Of a DNA stretch of 64,000 bases, positions 35,489 through 48,260 are shown piece by piece. The position numbers and the translations under genes are program-made. Position 1 is the first letter of the stretch; each line of letters opens with the position of its first letter. This DNA comes from Sitta carolinensis. Its lineage: Eukaryota > Chordata > Aves > Passeriformes > Sittidae. The notes under the pieces are model-generated. The model was given only the letters and a program-made list of their open reading frames with translations, made no database searches and had not been told where the DNA came from. The stretch lies in the NCBI GenBank assembly GCA_032173965.1, contig CM063284.1, forward strand, positions 129,107,625 to 129,171,624, in the 5' to 3' direction.

Positions 35489-35954
35489 GAAGGTGAAGGG
35501 TGACAACAGAGAGGGAGAAATCCAAGCAGAGCGGGCAGTAAGTTTAGCAGGGTGCATTGCTGTTTGTTAGGCACGTCCACCAGCCACACTCAGGTGGCAT
35601 AGCATAAAATATCTCTCCTGCTCTGAGTGACAACATATGTAGGGTGACAGTCTGAGACACTGAGCTGTTGTGTGCAGGCTGCTGATAGCCCTTAACTCCT
35701 AACAGCTCCATGAGCTCATTAGTATGCCGCCCTGGCCATTAGGCCTTCTGTAAAATGTGGTTTTACCCAGACCTGTATTTTCTATCATACAATTTTCACA
35801 AAGCTGTCCCAAGATCTCTAATATAGCAGTGTTAAACAGAACAAATTTGCAAGGCTTTCTTTTTTCTCAGAGAATTTTAATCCCATTTATTGGTAACTAG
35901 CTTTTAAAATGACATTTTTCCTTGCTGCATTTAGCTTAGTCCAAGGGAAAAAGG
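35489..35954. other. unique DNA between A-tracts
   Basis: No repeat recognised. The part at 35640-35770 (GACACTGAGCTGTTGTGTGC to GTAAAATGTGGTTTTACCC) has high complexity and may be conserved non-coding sequence, a low-confidence impression. Confidence 0.35.
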
Positions 35955-35974
35955 AAAAAAAAAAAAAAAAAAAA
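35955..35974. repeat. A20 homopolymer
   Basis: A run of 20 A after AAGGGAAAAAGG; the third A-tract of the cluster. Confidence 0.95.
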
Positions 35975-38900
35975 GATGCCAGATGTCACGGGGCCAATAA
36001 GCAGGTGGGCTGAAGCTTCTGTACCAATTCAGACTGGCACTGCATCAAACCTGGTGGGTATAACCTTTAATTCAGTGCTTCCCTGGCACCAGATCTAGTG
36101 CCATCTGCTTAGCTTTGCTAAGCTGTGCTTGTTTCTGTGCAGGGACGATGCCAACAATGCAAACTGTCTCCTACATGTGCAGGGAATCATCGGTGCAACT
36201 AGTTTTTCAAGACCCATATGGTGGCATCTGCAAATGTACACTGTCAGCATTGCTACTTGTACCACCCTTCGTGTTTAAGAATGGAAGGAGGGAGCCCTGC
36301 TTTGCAATTCACATTAAGCTGAAAGGATATTCTCTCTCTCTGCACTCCTGCTTTTAAGGGCAACCCTGGGACAAAGAGAACATGTAGCTTTGAAAGAGGA
36401 AGCAGTATAGAAATCAGGCTTGGGAACTGGGGAAAATCAAGAAACAGTTGGCAAAAAAAAATATGATTTTATAGAAACCCTCTTAAATCACTGCCTGAAA
36501 GCTTTCCCAGTGTAGTTAAAGCCAAAAAAATCACTGTATCTTGACTCTTGGGGCTATTAAATGGATTCAGTTCCAAGTCACCCCTTGAGAACCAATGAAC
36601 ACTTCCACTTGTCAGGAATGGATGTCATCCTATCACATCTTCTCCATGAAGTGGTACCATCAGAGGGATAGGGTAGGTAGAGGCTGGCCCCAGCACAACT
36701 ACTTTGGTACTTATTACAGGCATTAAGAATGGCTACTCACACAGAACGGGAGTATAAAATATTAAGCCTATGTAAAAAGATGAGCAAACCAGAGCTATTA
36801 AAACTCATTTCAAGCTCTCCAATTTAAGTTTCACTTTGTTAAGAGAGCAGCAATACTTCCTTCCAACTGCAAGGATGGAGAGGGGGGTATGTGGCCATGG
36901 CCAGCTGGTGCCTCCTCCTGTCCTCTTCTCTTCTCTCCTCCCTGCTGCCACACACTATCCTGGAGAGCACAGGTTTTGCCAGCACTTTGCAGAGCCAACA
37001 GTGTGTGTGTGTGGTTGGAGGAGAAGGGCAGAGAGGTACCATCCTTGCTCACACCTCTGAGCACTGGCTTGGCATTTTCCACTCCATGATTTGGCCACTC
37101 AGACATTGCCACTGGCTCTGATATGTTCCCATCTATCACTTATGTCAGTAAGCAAGTTCCTGACACACTGCTCTGCCAACCATCATCAAAACACCTCTGT
37201 GCGGTCAGGACAAGTACGTGTTGACCACAAAGAGCAGCTCTCTGAGTGCAAAATGATTAAGTGCTCTCACAGAAGGTCAGAAATATTGGCACTGAGGGGT
37301 TTAAACAAAGAACCTTCCTTCAGATTGCAGACTCTGTGGTGGAATGGTTAAATATAAACAGAAGATTTTCAGTGGAATAATTTTCCACATTTGATTTCAT
37401 GGAAATTTTGTATCGATCTAGCAGTCTTCAAAAAAATCACATTTATATGGAGCATAATTCAACCTGACAGTGTGGCTTTAAAGCAAATCCTTCTTCTCTT
37501 GCTCCATGTTCCTCTGATTCCCAAACAATTCTGTAACATTTTTAAATAAGGAAAAGGTTAAGCCAGCAGTTGGGGAATTATGAAGGCCGCTACCATTTTT
37601 CTTTGAAACTTCAAGAAAGTCTCTGCTCCTACAACATGGGCTCCTGCCTCCTATCCCCTAAGTGTCATTGCAATCATACTGCATCAGCAGTATTTCCCTT
37701 TCTGGGTCAAATTCTGCTTATAGGTCAAAGAGACGGCAAAAAAAATTATTCTTTCATTGAAAGTTGTGAATCTTTACTAATTCATAGCTTGGTTTCAAGA
37801 TGTTTGGATTGAAGATATAACAAACTATGCTGATATTATTCTTTCCTTATTTTTAATTCTATCATCCAGGTAGTCTTTCCTTTATTTAGTGCAAGATAAC
37901 TGATCAGTACCAAACACAGCTGCAAGCCATGTCATCGGTAATAAATGAGGACTTTTTTGTTGCTGTTATGAACTTGCAGATAGATTTAAACTGTGACCTT
38001 TAAATCACACTAGTCCAAAACTGCCATTTTTTATTTTTACACTCCATATGTTCCTTTCCTTGGCATTCTATCTCCCCAAAAAATTATAATTAAAGATTAT
38101 AACTAATAGAAATTAAAACTCCCTTTATGGAAGGACCAGCCTCTCTTAGGCGGAAAGACACAATTAGAAGATTTATTTATTACTTTGATACATTGACAAA
38201 GAATTTATGCCCCAGCAATCTGGTTCTGACTGTAAGACTATAATTTCTTCCTCTAAAAATGTTCACTATGATTGGTATACAACCTCCATGAAGTTTCTGA
38301 AGGTCTCATCATGCATACTTCTACAGACAAGAAAAATTTGCACTTGTTGCAAGTTTGATTTGGATGTTGCTAGAGCATTGCAGAAAACAGTTAATGGCCC
38401 AAACCCACTGCTTGCACTGTTAAGCAGCATTTTTGTTTTAACAAGGAAAGATTACTTGCAAATACTCCCTCTTGTGATCAAAGCTAGAAAACCAATGGAA
38501 CCATTTCCCACTGGTTCAAATCTTTCTGATTGACATTGTTCAGGTGGTACAAATAGCCTGCATGCAGGACTTTTAAGACCTTCCATTATTTGATCTTATA
38601 AAAGTGATGGTTTTCTTTCAGAGACACGAAAAAAAGGCTCACTCATATCCTGATGAGGCGTTGCATATGCTGAGATTCTTATTTAATTTCATTACTCATG
38701 TGAAGAGGCCATATTTGAAAGGACATATTTGTTTCTCCTTTCCCAGTTGACAAGACAATATTTTAAAATTGAATTGGTTGTTGAGTCTTCAAGGAAATAA
38801 AGAAGTGTTTAAAACAAAATACCGAAGATCATTCTTTTTGTCTTAATATCTTCACTTAGTTAGAAAAATATACTTTATTCTGACACAAATACCTTCACCC

Positions 38901-39082
38901 TCGAATTTCACCCTTTGGCCCAGAGTAGCCACTGGACACTATAAGGTTCAAAATACCTGCCTTTCCAGAAAGAGTGATACTAGACTTTCCAGAAGAGTGA
39001 TTGAAATGCATACAAAGAGCTAAAATCAAAACCAAAATATATAACCCATGTTTTAAAGAGTTCTTAAGCTGTCTTTTCCTGC
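35975..39082. other. unique non-coding DNA
   Basis: No gene or repeat recognised. Overlapping frames on both strands at 36831-37139 lie in a C/T-rich and GTGTGTGTGTG-containing patch and have no domain. The 108-codon frame at 38207-38533 has none either. Confidence 0.55.
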
Positions 39083-39166
39083 TGTCCTGGGTTGAAGCAT
39101 ATTCTATCACCATCTTCATGAACTGTTGAAACCAGGTGAGGCAGTGCTCCCTGCCTCCCCCACTCT

Positions 39167-39294
39167 GGATTATCTTCTGTTAATGGGCCCATCAGCACCT
39201 TGCCACATGACCCACAGATAACTCCCTCCTGGATTATCTCCTGTTAATGGGCCCATCAGCCCTTATCACATGACTCACCATCCCATTGTGAGAT
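39167..39294. repeat. tandem duplication (64-bp period) inside LTR U3
   Basis: GGATTATCTTCTGTTAATGG at 39167 recurs as GGATTATCTCCTGTTAATGG at 39231. About 49 bp of each unit (39167-39215 and 39231-39279) aligns with a handful of changes and one 1-bp indel; the ends differ. Duplicated U3 blocks are common in retroviral enhancers. Confidence 0.85.
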
Positions 39295-39332
39295 GCTCCG
39301 CCCAGAGGGAGGAACCAAGCATTCCAGCCTGG

Positions 39333-39339
39333 ATATAAG
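39333..39339 (+). promoter_or_regulatory. TATA-like box of the LTR
   Basis: ATATAAG in the context CCTGGATATAAGCTGAGAC, placed as expected for the end of U3. Function inferred from position only. Confidence 0.45.
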
Positions 39340-39661
39340 CTGAGACTGAACACCAGAGCAGTACTTACCTACTGGGCTCCCAGAGGATAAGAGCTACTGC
39401 TGGATGTTCAGACCCATAATTTCTACAGGATCACTGCTTCATCAGAACCACTCTGCTTGGACTGCTACCACCATAGAGTGTCAGGTTGTATTCTGTTTTT
39501 GTCAGCATTCTTTTACTACTGCATTTATTTATTTTATTTTATTTTTTTCCTATAAAATTCTAATTTACAATCTCCCACTGGTTTATTTCAAAATAGTACA
39601 CCTGCTTAGCCCAAAAGAAATGCTCGTCTTAGAAAATTCATTTTAACCCCATGGAATGACA

Positions 39662-42212
39662 TCTGAGTTCTCACTCAGAAAGTTCAAGTATGCAAAAATC
39701 CACTTGTAACTCTTAACTAATTTTCAATTTTCACAAAAAAGTCCCCTAATTGTGCCTTGTGCAGATTTAAGTCTTAAGTTTAGTGTCCTGACATCTCACT
39801 GAGAGTTTGCCATTAGCACATGCTATTTGTTTACCTCGTGGCTCACTAGAGGAGGGCCATCATTGCTTTTGTTCTATCAGTCGCCATGGAAAAGGAATGA
39901 CACTTCACAAAGGAAGTTTTGGGAATGGTTTGAAGAAGAGAATTTCATCCTGTTTTGTTTTGGGTTTTTTTTTTTTGATGATGAGAAAATGTTAGTTAAG
40001 GACAACATTTTGCTAGGAAAATCAGAAATGAAATATCCAGACTTTCATCCATTTATGCAATTTCACCAAGGTCTAGTTGCCCTTTCCAGCTACCCCAAGG
40101 AAAATTAAAAGGAATGATGATCACTCATGCTTTTCTATGTGGAGGCCAAAACTGTGAATGCATCTGGATTTTCTTGTCTTCCTAAAAATTACCCCATGAA
40201 ATGTACAATGAAATGTACATACACTATTGCACAGTCAGTGGAGAGCCTCTACCCTGAGCACAGCCAACCATGTCTCTGGAGGATCCTGGCTCTACAACAC
40301 TCTTCTTTCTTTGCATTCCAGTACAGAGGTTTACCTGGTTTTTGTCCCACTGGGTTTGCTCCTGAATTTTTTCTGGATGATCTTACGAGTACCACCAAAG
40401 TGCTTGAATCAATATGAAGCTTTTGTATACAATTTTAATGCTACATATTCTACACCATCTACATTCTATATATAAACTTATAAAATAACATTCATGCCTT
40501 GGCTGGTTTTCTTCCAGGCACCTCAAGGCTCAGCAGCAGAATGCCACATGCTCCAGAGCAAGAAATGATCAATATGAAGAATATGTCCCCAGTATTTTTG
40601 TTCATCTCACTTGTTTATGTCAAAACATTCATATCAAATTATTTATTTCCTTTCTGTAAGCAGCACCTTAACCTTGGTTTGTCTTAGCTTCTAAATGAAA
40701 ATCCCCAAATAAACTGAGTAGAGCAGACAAGGCACAGCCCCTCAGCCCAAATTTTGCTAGAGCACCAGACTTGCATATCACAGGAAACAATGGTCAGGGT
40801 AAAACCCTTTAGTGCTTTTCACACTCCACTGAATACTGTTCTAGTGCATTTTCTTCAGGGCGTTAAAAAGCGCACACAAGAAACAGTCTCTGGGTTTAGG
40901 AAGTTCAGAGGACAGTAAAAGCTGGCTCCCTGCAAGCAGTGCTGACCTTTCTAAAGCATTTATTCTGGCATTCCAGGGGCTGAATAATACGAGAGACAGA
41001 CATGAAGCACATATAAATAAATGAATCACACAGAGGAATATGAAAATTCCCATGCAGGATATGCCTTCTGCAACGTGTTAACCCTTTCTGCAGAGAATTT
41101 ATGGACAAAGATGTTGTGTGGATAGCTGCAGTCATCTGTGCTAATTCTGCTATAACTTCATCCATGTGGAGTGAACTATGTCTTCAGCAATGTCTGGAAT
41201 GTTCCCACATCTGCTTAATTTGTTTCAGAAATGCCAGCAGTGTCACAAAAATGTTCATCTACACAGGCTTGTACAGGGTCTCAAGCTCTAATAAATACTA
41301 CTGCTTATTAATCAGTGACATTGTTTTTGTATCTTTAAACCGATTAAACACAATGAATAACAACAGAGACAAGAAAAGTATAATCCACACTGCCATTACA
41401 TTCCCATTTAAACAGATGTTTCCTTTCCTTGTTTTATAGACTGGAAGAAGTAAATTAGTTGCAGAGTTTGACAACATATTTTTTACAGCAGCTTACAAAC
41501 TATTTAAAATCTCTAAGCAGGAGTATTAGCATTGCATTTGCTCCAAGGCTACTATGGTGGTGGAATAGGTTTAAAGGCACTTCCTAAAGCCTATGAATGA
41601 TTCAAGCTCACTTAATATGTAAAATCATATATACATGCCCTCTCTCAGATATTACATACTATGCCCAACTGTCATCCCTTAGATGCTGGGAATACCCACC
41701 AGCATCTAGGTATAGTCTTTATATATAAGGAGAATTCCTGCTCTGAATGGGATCACTTGCCAACCACTGTAAAAACATATAATCTCTGTTCACAAAGAAT
41801 TTATACTAGGATTGTAAATCAAGAGGCAAAAGGAAGAGAGAGCCAATGAACAAGAGTGTGAGAAAACCAGAAGAGGCTGTAGCATCCCACAACACTGAGA
41901 TGCTTAACCACTCTCAAGATTCAGACAGCCAGGTATATGTTGATCTTGTCAGGGTGTGTGATTATCCTGTTACGTACTTTCTGGTTGGCAAAACCAGTCC
42001 CTCCTTGTTCAGTAGATTATTATGCTCCGTCCTGATATGCTTTCTGTCCCCACCCAAAAAGAATATTGGTTATCAAACCACCCTGGGAACAAAATATTGA
42101 TATTTGTTTGCAGTAAGGAATCAGTAAAAAAAAATTTGGGGTGGAGTTGCCCTACCAAACTGTTATAGACAAACATTGAAAAGCATAGGCTGAACATATT
42201 TTTATAGAAAGT
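39662..42212. other. unique non-coding DNA
   Basis: No gene seen. A perfect 12-bp tandem duplication (ATGAAATGTACA twice, 40196-40219) is present. Frames at 40127-40475 and 41101-41439 carry no recognised domain. Confidence 0.55.
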
Positions 42213-42626
42213 TGTCCTGGTTCTCATCAGGACAGGGTTAATTTTTGCAGAGGGGCATTTCTGGGACCTGGAGGTTATTCCATACCACCTAACTTTCTGG
42301 GGATGGGGAAGGACTCCCTTCTGTATAGGGGTAGGGTGGTGGTGGCTCCCTGTGGGATAGTGGTGAGCATTTGCATGTGAATCCCTCATGTCTCTAAACA
42401 CCTTTATTATTAAATATCATTGCTGTTACTGTTAGTTTTATCTAATTGCTGGGTCCAGTAAATTGTTCTTACATCAACCCATGTTTTTTACCTTTTGTGC
42501 CTCAAATTCTCCTCTCCAGCCTGATGCAGAAGAAGAGGAGTGGTAAGGAAGGGGGGAGTGAAAAACTGTTGAGGGGTTTAAAGTGGTTTCAGTGGGAACA
42601 CTAAATTGGAGAATCCCATACTGTCA
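42213..42626 (+). mobile_element. solo LTR, avian ERV type (TGTCCTGGTT..AGGACAGGGTTAA)
   Basis: It starts TGTCCTGGTTCTCATCAGGA, then CAGGGTTAATTTTTGCAG, GGGACCTGGAGGTTATTCCA, TACCACCTAAC. After an ATTATTAAATATCATTG stretch it reads TCCAGTAAATTGTTCTTACATCAACCCATG, TTTTTACCTTTTGTGCC and TCTCCTCTCC. This is the order of a very common bird ERV LTR: AGGACAGGGTTAATTTTC, TTAAACTGTTCTTATCTCAACCC, TTTTACCTT, CTCCTCCCC. ATTAAA (42409-42414) may serve as the poly(A) signal. The 3' end is diverged; the border near ACTGTCA (42626) is approximate and no target-site duplication was confirmed. No viral coding sequence adjoins it. The 130-codon minus-strand frame at 42009-42401 crosses the LTR border and is spurious. 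Confidence 0.85.
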
Positions 42627-44258
42627 AATGCACATGTTTCAAAGAAGAATACAAAAAACCTTGCATTTAATTCTTGGCCTCACATGCAGCACATGTTGGG
42701 TTAGGTCATGCAGGAAACATTAAAGGTGGAGGCGCACGAGTAAATATCCAAAGGTCAGGTCAATCAGCAGGAGTTTGCACAGAGGGAAACTACCAATTTC
42801 AGGTATGCATGAACAGGGAAAGATTTGGGCTGAGAAAACACTGAAATTCAGTTCTTTTGGAGATGGCTGAAGTACTGTGGCAAATTAACACTTTCTTTTC
42901 CTGAAAGCTGTCTCATGACCTTTGGTGAAGGAAGTGAAAGGAAACTCTCTCCTTCTACAGCTTCAGAACTCTGCTGCATGGCAGTAACACTTGCATGGTG
43001 TCAAGGACAACCTGGTCTAACAGCCTCCATACCCCTAAGATGCCAATATTCTTTTAGTTCAAAAGATGGAATCAAAGATTAATCACATTCAGACTGCAAC
43101 CATCCTGAGCATGGTGGTGAGATAACCCATGGTGGTGAGACGGAGCAGAGAGAGCTCCACATTATGGAAGTGGAATCAATAATTCTTTGTTTTCTTAAAT
43201 AAGAAGTTTGCTACAATGAACAAACAATGCTTCTCTTAATGGCTTCTGTCTTTCCCAACTTTGCAACTTCAGCATAGTCTCAAAGAAAATACAGACAAGA
43301 CAAAAATCTCTGTAGTGTATGTAACATCTTGTTCAATGCAAGGGGGAGAGACTGTGGAATCAAAAGAGAACAACAATGTCTCAGAGAAGTCTCCAGATGA
43401 TGAAAAAACTCAAGTAGATTAAACCTGTTGGCAAACATGCTCTCTTTTATCCACTTCTCTAACTGAACTGCTTGACCCATTAGAGGAATGAGATTAAAAT
43501 ACAGCCTTCTGGCCTAGCTACCTATCTGGAGGTTGGCATTAACCCTTCAGCAGTATGGTTATGAGGAAGATGCAGGAGACAAAATATCTGCTCTTCGCAA
43601 CAGAAGATTCATATCAGAGACAGTACAACCATATGACTGAGCAGACGGAAAGTTTGGGACACAAGATACACGAGCAAAACTTCAAAACAATTTAAGACAA
43701 TCTGAAGTCTGTGGAGCACAAATTCAGGAGAGATGCAGAAGAATACCATCTTAAGAGGGAGAATTGAAGAAAAGCATGTTTGAAGTTACAGCAAGAATAC
43801 AAGGACAGGCAAGTACTGGCACAGCTAATGCAAACTGTTACATTGATATATATGTCTTGATCTATAATAACTCTGTATCTGAACTTTTTATATATTTAAA
43901 TGAAATTCAAAGAATAAGTAGCATTTAATTGGTTTGAATGAAAATATAATACTTAGGAAATGAGAAATGAAATCTGACTAAGAAAACCAACAGTCGTACA
44001 GAAGAATAAATGTAGATCACATACCTGCAATTTAAATTGCAATGCCCAAAGTGACTCTAGCAGTGCTCTCATGGGGTCTAAAAAACTTACAATACAGCTA
44101 GGTGCTCTTCTACAGCTCTGCAGATTTTTATGTTAAGAGAAGCAGCAGTGAGAGTAAGAGAGAGTTGAAGTACACTGTGGGTTTAGTTCCAAGAAAGGAC
44201 CAAACAATCACCTGTAAATGATTTGGAAAACAAACACACAAACAAACAAAAAAAAATT
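42627..44258. other. unique non-coding DNA
   Basis: No gene or repeat recognised. A 13-bp word CATGGTGGTGAGA occurs twice close together near 43110-43140. Confidence 0.55.
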
Positions 44259-44279
44259 AAAAAAAAAAAAAAAAAAAAA
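44259..44279. repeat. A21 homopolymer
   Basis: An A-run after an A-rich leader (AAACAAACAAAAAAAAATT). No upstream retroposed body recognised. Confidence 0.9.
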
Positions 44280-46270
44280 GAAAACCAAAACGAAATTCCC
44301 ATAACAATGAAAATGACAAAACAGGAAAAGAAACTGAAAAGCAGTTAAGTGGTGCACTCTGAAATGTCTCCACTGAATTATGATAAGTATGTATTAACTC
44401 AGTATGTTTATCTATCTCCACAAGAGAGGATTAGCTGCAAACATTCTTCTGAGATAAACCAGAACTATTTGGTGCTGGCACTGTTAAATTTTTGTGATAT
44501 GCAGGTGTTTGAAGTATGTGTGCAGCTTCCTCATTGGTTTTGATCCAGGTATTTCCACTGAGAGCATTTTTACACGCTAGATGTGATGAGGTACATAGAA
44601 CAATGGCAAATACTCTGTGCATCAAGCAAAAATAGCTTTATTCACGTTGAAGCTTAAAATAGTTTTGTGTGTTAAAGGCAATAAATGTAAATACTCCCTT
44701 TGTCAGAAAAACCAGGGGTCAGTGAGTTTCACCCCTTCCAGCTGGCAGGCATCCTCGCAGGCTGCGCACTGCAGTGCTCCTTACAAGTGGATGACAGCAC
44801 AGCTGCCCTGTTTCGGAGAGGAGAGAGGGCACGGTGTGAGCAGGGATTTAGGTGCCCTGAGAGAATCAGACTTCGGTAAAAGGATGGGTGAAAACAGTCC
44901 TCTGCACTGCCTGGTATCTTTGCATTGCACCTGTGCTTCACCAGAACTCTTCACCTAGTCCACTGCAATTTCTGTCCTGCTCTAAATGGCTTCACACAAT
45001 GCCAAGATCTGCAGCTTGTCATCTCCCACCTCTTGCTGTTCCCAAAGCCCTTCAGCTCAGCTATGCTCCAAGGATCCAATTTTCCTAACCCTCTTGAGGT
45101 GACAGGCCTGGAAGATTTCTCCAGTGACTTTGAAAGCCACCTGCCTTCTCTCTGTTTGGTGTCTTTTCTGATATCCTCTGCAACCTTATTGCCCTAAATG
45201 TAGCAGCCATCATTTAGCAGTAATTTGGGTATTTATTTCAGAAGTGGTGCTCTATGTGACATACAAAATCTAGGCACAATTTTGATGACTCACTCCAAGA
45301 GCCTTGGTGCCAATCAAGACTCCTGAAGAAGTCAGTTAGACAAACCCTCGAAATTTTACAACTGCACATTTTTAACTTCTCCAGTTTTCACTGAAAAGCA
45401 ATGTGTTCCAGTTAGAGGATTTTTCCAAATAAATAATTTCCTGCATCAGCAAAGCTAATCTCTCCTATGACTTACAAGTACTTCATTCTGCCAAAGGACT
45501 TCTTGTAAATTGTTGTTCTCCTGCCTTTCCTGCTGTTCCACAAAAGCTTGGTCGACACTACATGTACCTAAGATGTCAAGGCAGCTCTCCACCTTCAGAC
45601 CAATTCATGCATAAGGCCTCTGTAGACTTTTACACTGTTTTTTTTTTTTGCCTGCTGAAAGCCACATTCTCAACCCCTATGTAATGTGACCTTTTGTTTA
45701 CATGTAGTCTCCATATGGTTTATTTTTTTAAAAATCTTCACTTGTCAGTGTTCCAGTTTATGAAACATACTATTTTGTTCTATGGTACAATGAGACCTTG
45801 AAGCCTCCAACTATTTATCTACATGCATCCTTCTCTACTGCACCTGTCTTTCATCACAGGTGCTTCCCACTGGAATTTTGAATTATCTATGACATCACAT
45901 TGGTATTTCATGACTAGTAATCATAAAACATGTTTCATTCTTGTTTTCTTAAAATCTCACGCTTAACTTCTCATTGAGTCATGCAACTTCCAGATGAAGC
46001 CATCAAGGATTTTTTGGCACTAACCTTAAGATGAAAGAAGTGTATTTCCAAACATTAAAGATTACAAGTTACTGATAGGTTCCAATGGACTGTGGGTCTA
46101 CTCCTGTGTCTCTTGACTTAATGGGATTTTTACTTCTTGTCACAGCTGAGACTCCATCTGGCTTTCATTAACTGTAATGCTAGAAGCATTAAAAATTCAG
46201 AACAATAATTTCCATTAAGTAATACACCTAAAGTGGACAAAGGTTTACCTACAGTAATTACAGGGCGAGG
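44280..46270. other. unique non-coding DNA
   Basis: No gene seen. 44720-45200 is moderately C+T-rich with overlapping frames on both strands and no domain. A T10 run lies near 45640. Confidence 0.55.
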
Positions 46271-46310
46271 ATATATATAAATATATATATATGTGTGTGT
46301 GTGTGTGTAT
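46271..46310. repeat. compound (AT)n(GT)n microsatellite
   Basis: ATATATATAAATATATATAT is followed directly by GTGTGTGTGTGTGTGT. A pure GT part next to an interrupted AT part is typical of length-variable loci. Confidence 0.95.
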
Positions 46311-47119
46311 AATGACTTGAAGATAAAGTTTTGACACACTTAAACTGCCCATAATTAAAGGAACAGATTTATTAGAACTGATAGAAGTCGAAAATAACTA
46401 TGTTCTAATGGAACTTATGGACTTATGTCTTCCTAATTTTTATTCTGAGTTCTCTAAACAACAATAAAAATAATTTCAAATGCCTCACATAACAATATAA
46501 CATTAAAATATTCTGCTATGCATCTTAAAATGACAGAACAAAATTACTACAAAAATTAGTTAAACAAAACTAAAATATCAGCCCAGAAATCTCTGTGGTC
46601 TTAATTCCGCAAATTGTTTCAGCATGTCCTTTAGCCCTTCCACACTAAGCACAGAACTGTAGCACACAACTAACTATTGCCAAGAATGTCAGTAATAGAG
46701 CTGGATATTAGGGTTGAGATCCAACATATCAGAACATCAAAAAAAAGATCAGCAGATATGCTCTCTGCTCAAGACTTTGGAACTACCAGCCTGAACTATT
46801 ATCTCATCTTCTTTTCCTCTGTATGTCTCTAGGGCATCTTACCCACTTGTCAGGTCTTACCAACGGCTGAGATTGAGAGCCACAATGTATAAAATGATTT
46901 TTAGACTTCTAAACAATTAAAAAACCTACGCATTTTTTAAAAAAAAATTTCACATTTTTTTATTCCTATATTTTACATGAGTATCCAAGTTCCATGAAAT
47001 TTTAAGACTTTATTCTGAAATAATCTGACAACTTTTCATTCCCAGTTTTACCTTCATGTATGGTCTGGTCCACTTATAACTATTGCCTTTAATCAGTTTT
47101 GTCATATTTTCAAATATAC
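46311..47119. other. AT-rich non-coding DNA
   Basis: No gene seen. The right part (from about 46990) may already belong to the ancient LINE that follows, but I cannot align it. Confidence 0.45.
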
Positions 47120-48260
47120 CTTCCACTTCCTGTCTTTTTATTCCCCTGCTGGACAATAACATGCTCCTTCCAAGTTCTTTTTCCTATGAGGCAAACACAC
47201 CGAGATCTTCTAATCTTTTCTCATGAAAGCAATCCATCCTTCCTCCCAACAACCATAATTTCAGTTTGAATTTAGCTGTCAATATGGGTGACCAGAAACT
47301 GCAAAAACTTCTCTGTGTGCTCATAATATGTCTTTAGGGTGAGACATGAAGCTCAGCTGATTTATCTAAGGGCAGAGCCTGCCACCTTCTCGGAAGCATC
47401 TCTTGGATTTCTCACACATATCCTGAAACCAATGAAGGTATCTTGCTCCCTCTCCTCTGCCATTTCCTGCCACTGAGCTTATCAGAGAATTCCTCCTAGC
47501 TGCCCCTCCAAGTGACTGCCCTTGCACATTTTGGTATTGAATTACAGCTCTTTTCTGCTATTCCAGTCCTCTAGGTAACACAGATCTTCCTGCATTATGC
47601 TTCGATCTTCTCCACATTGACAAAACCTCCAATTTTGTCTCATTACCACACTGCCACTTTTTATGCTTTTGTCATTACTAAAGCTATTACGGAAAGGTAT
47701 GAGGAGAGGAAATAGTTACCAGAGGGAAAACCTGAACACATAATTTACTGTGCAGCAACTGCCCACATGCATCCACCTACCTGTAGTGAAACAGAATAGC
47801 TGTCTCCTATTTATCACAGCATGCTGAGGGGCAAGTGTCTTGAGTGAAACAGGTACTGTGCTTAAGCTGCAAACTCACACTCTTGCCCATGATGGTCATG
47901 ACAATTGATTAGGTATCCTAATCAGTCCCTAATGATCCCTCAAGAATCCACAGTACCTTCTTCCAGCCTGATGATTCCCTTCAAGCAAGAGCCATTGCAT
48001 GATTATGTTGTCCTCATTCAGCTCATTACCTTTTTTTCTAAATTCCCTCCTAATCCCCATTCTCCCTGTTGCAATTAGTAAATTCCAGTGGAACACTATG
48101 TGTGATGCCCTACTGAAGTCCAAGCAGATTTGACCTACCCTACTTTCTGGATAAGTCAGTCAGGGAAAACTGACAAACTTTTAATTGCCCAGATCACAAT
48201 TTTTCCTTTCTTAATATGGGTTTATACTTCCTACACTCTATTCATGCTCTCCACCTATTA
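47120..48260 (-). mobile_element. ancient CR1/L3-like LINE, strongly diverged
   Basis: Blocks in order match the complement of the old CR1 type shared by turtles, crocodilians and birds: CTTCTAATCTTTTCTCATGA (about 47210), ATGGGTGACCAGAAACTGCA (about 47285), TTGGTATTGAATTACAGCTC (about 47531), GATCTTCCTGCATTATGCTT with CAATTTTGTCTCATTACCAC (47583-47650), and ATGCCCTACTGAAGTCCAAG (about 48106). The block at 47285 is the complement of the coding motif corresponding to YC.QFWSP in ORF2. Divergence is much higher than in the CR1 copies at 11.8 kb or 48.8 kb, so this insertion is far older. No open frame survives. The borders are approximate, and gaps between blocks may include later deletions. 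Confidence 0.72.

Larger units (their letters stand above)
39083..39661 (+). mobile_element. solo LTR, passerine ERV type (TGTCCTGGGTTGAAG)
   Basis: The start TGTCCTGGGTTGAAGCATA, then GAAACCAGGTGAGGCAGTGC, GGATTATCTCCTGTTAATGG, CAGCCTGGATATAAGC and CAGGATCACTGCTTCATCAG follow in order an LTR that I remember as common in finch genomes. ATATAAG at 39333-39339 is a plausible TATA box, which makes the sense strand plus. The 3' end is set at ACA (39659-39661) after TTTTAACCCCATGG, matching the expected AACCCAGGACA-like end only loosely. No clear target-site duplication was found and no internal viral genes flank it. The U3 part carries a 64-bp tandem duplication. Confidence 0.8.

Noticed and set aside
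38207..38533. 108-codon plus-strand frame as an exon
   Set aside because: No domain, no convincing splice-site context and ordinary AT-rich surroundings.
42009..42401. 130-codon minus-strand frame
   Set aside because: It crosses the border of a solo LTR and shows no domain.
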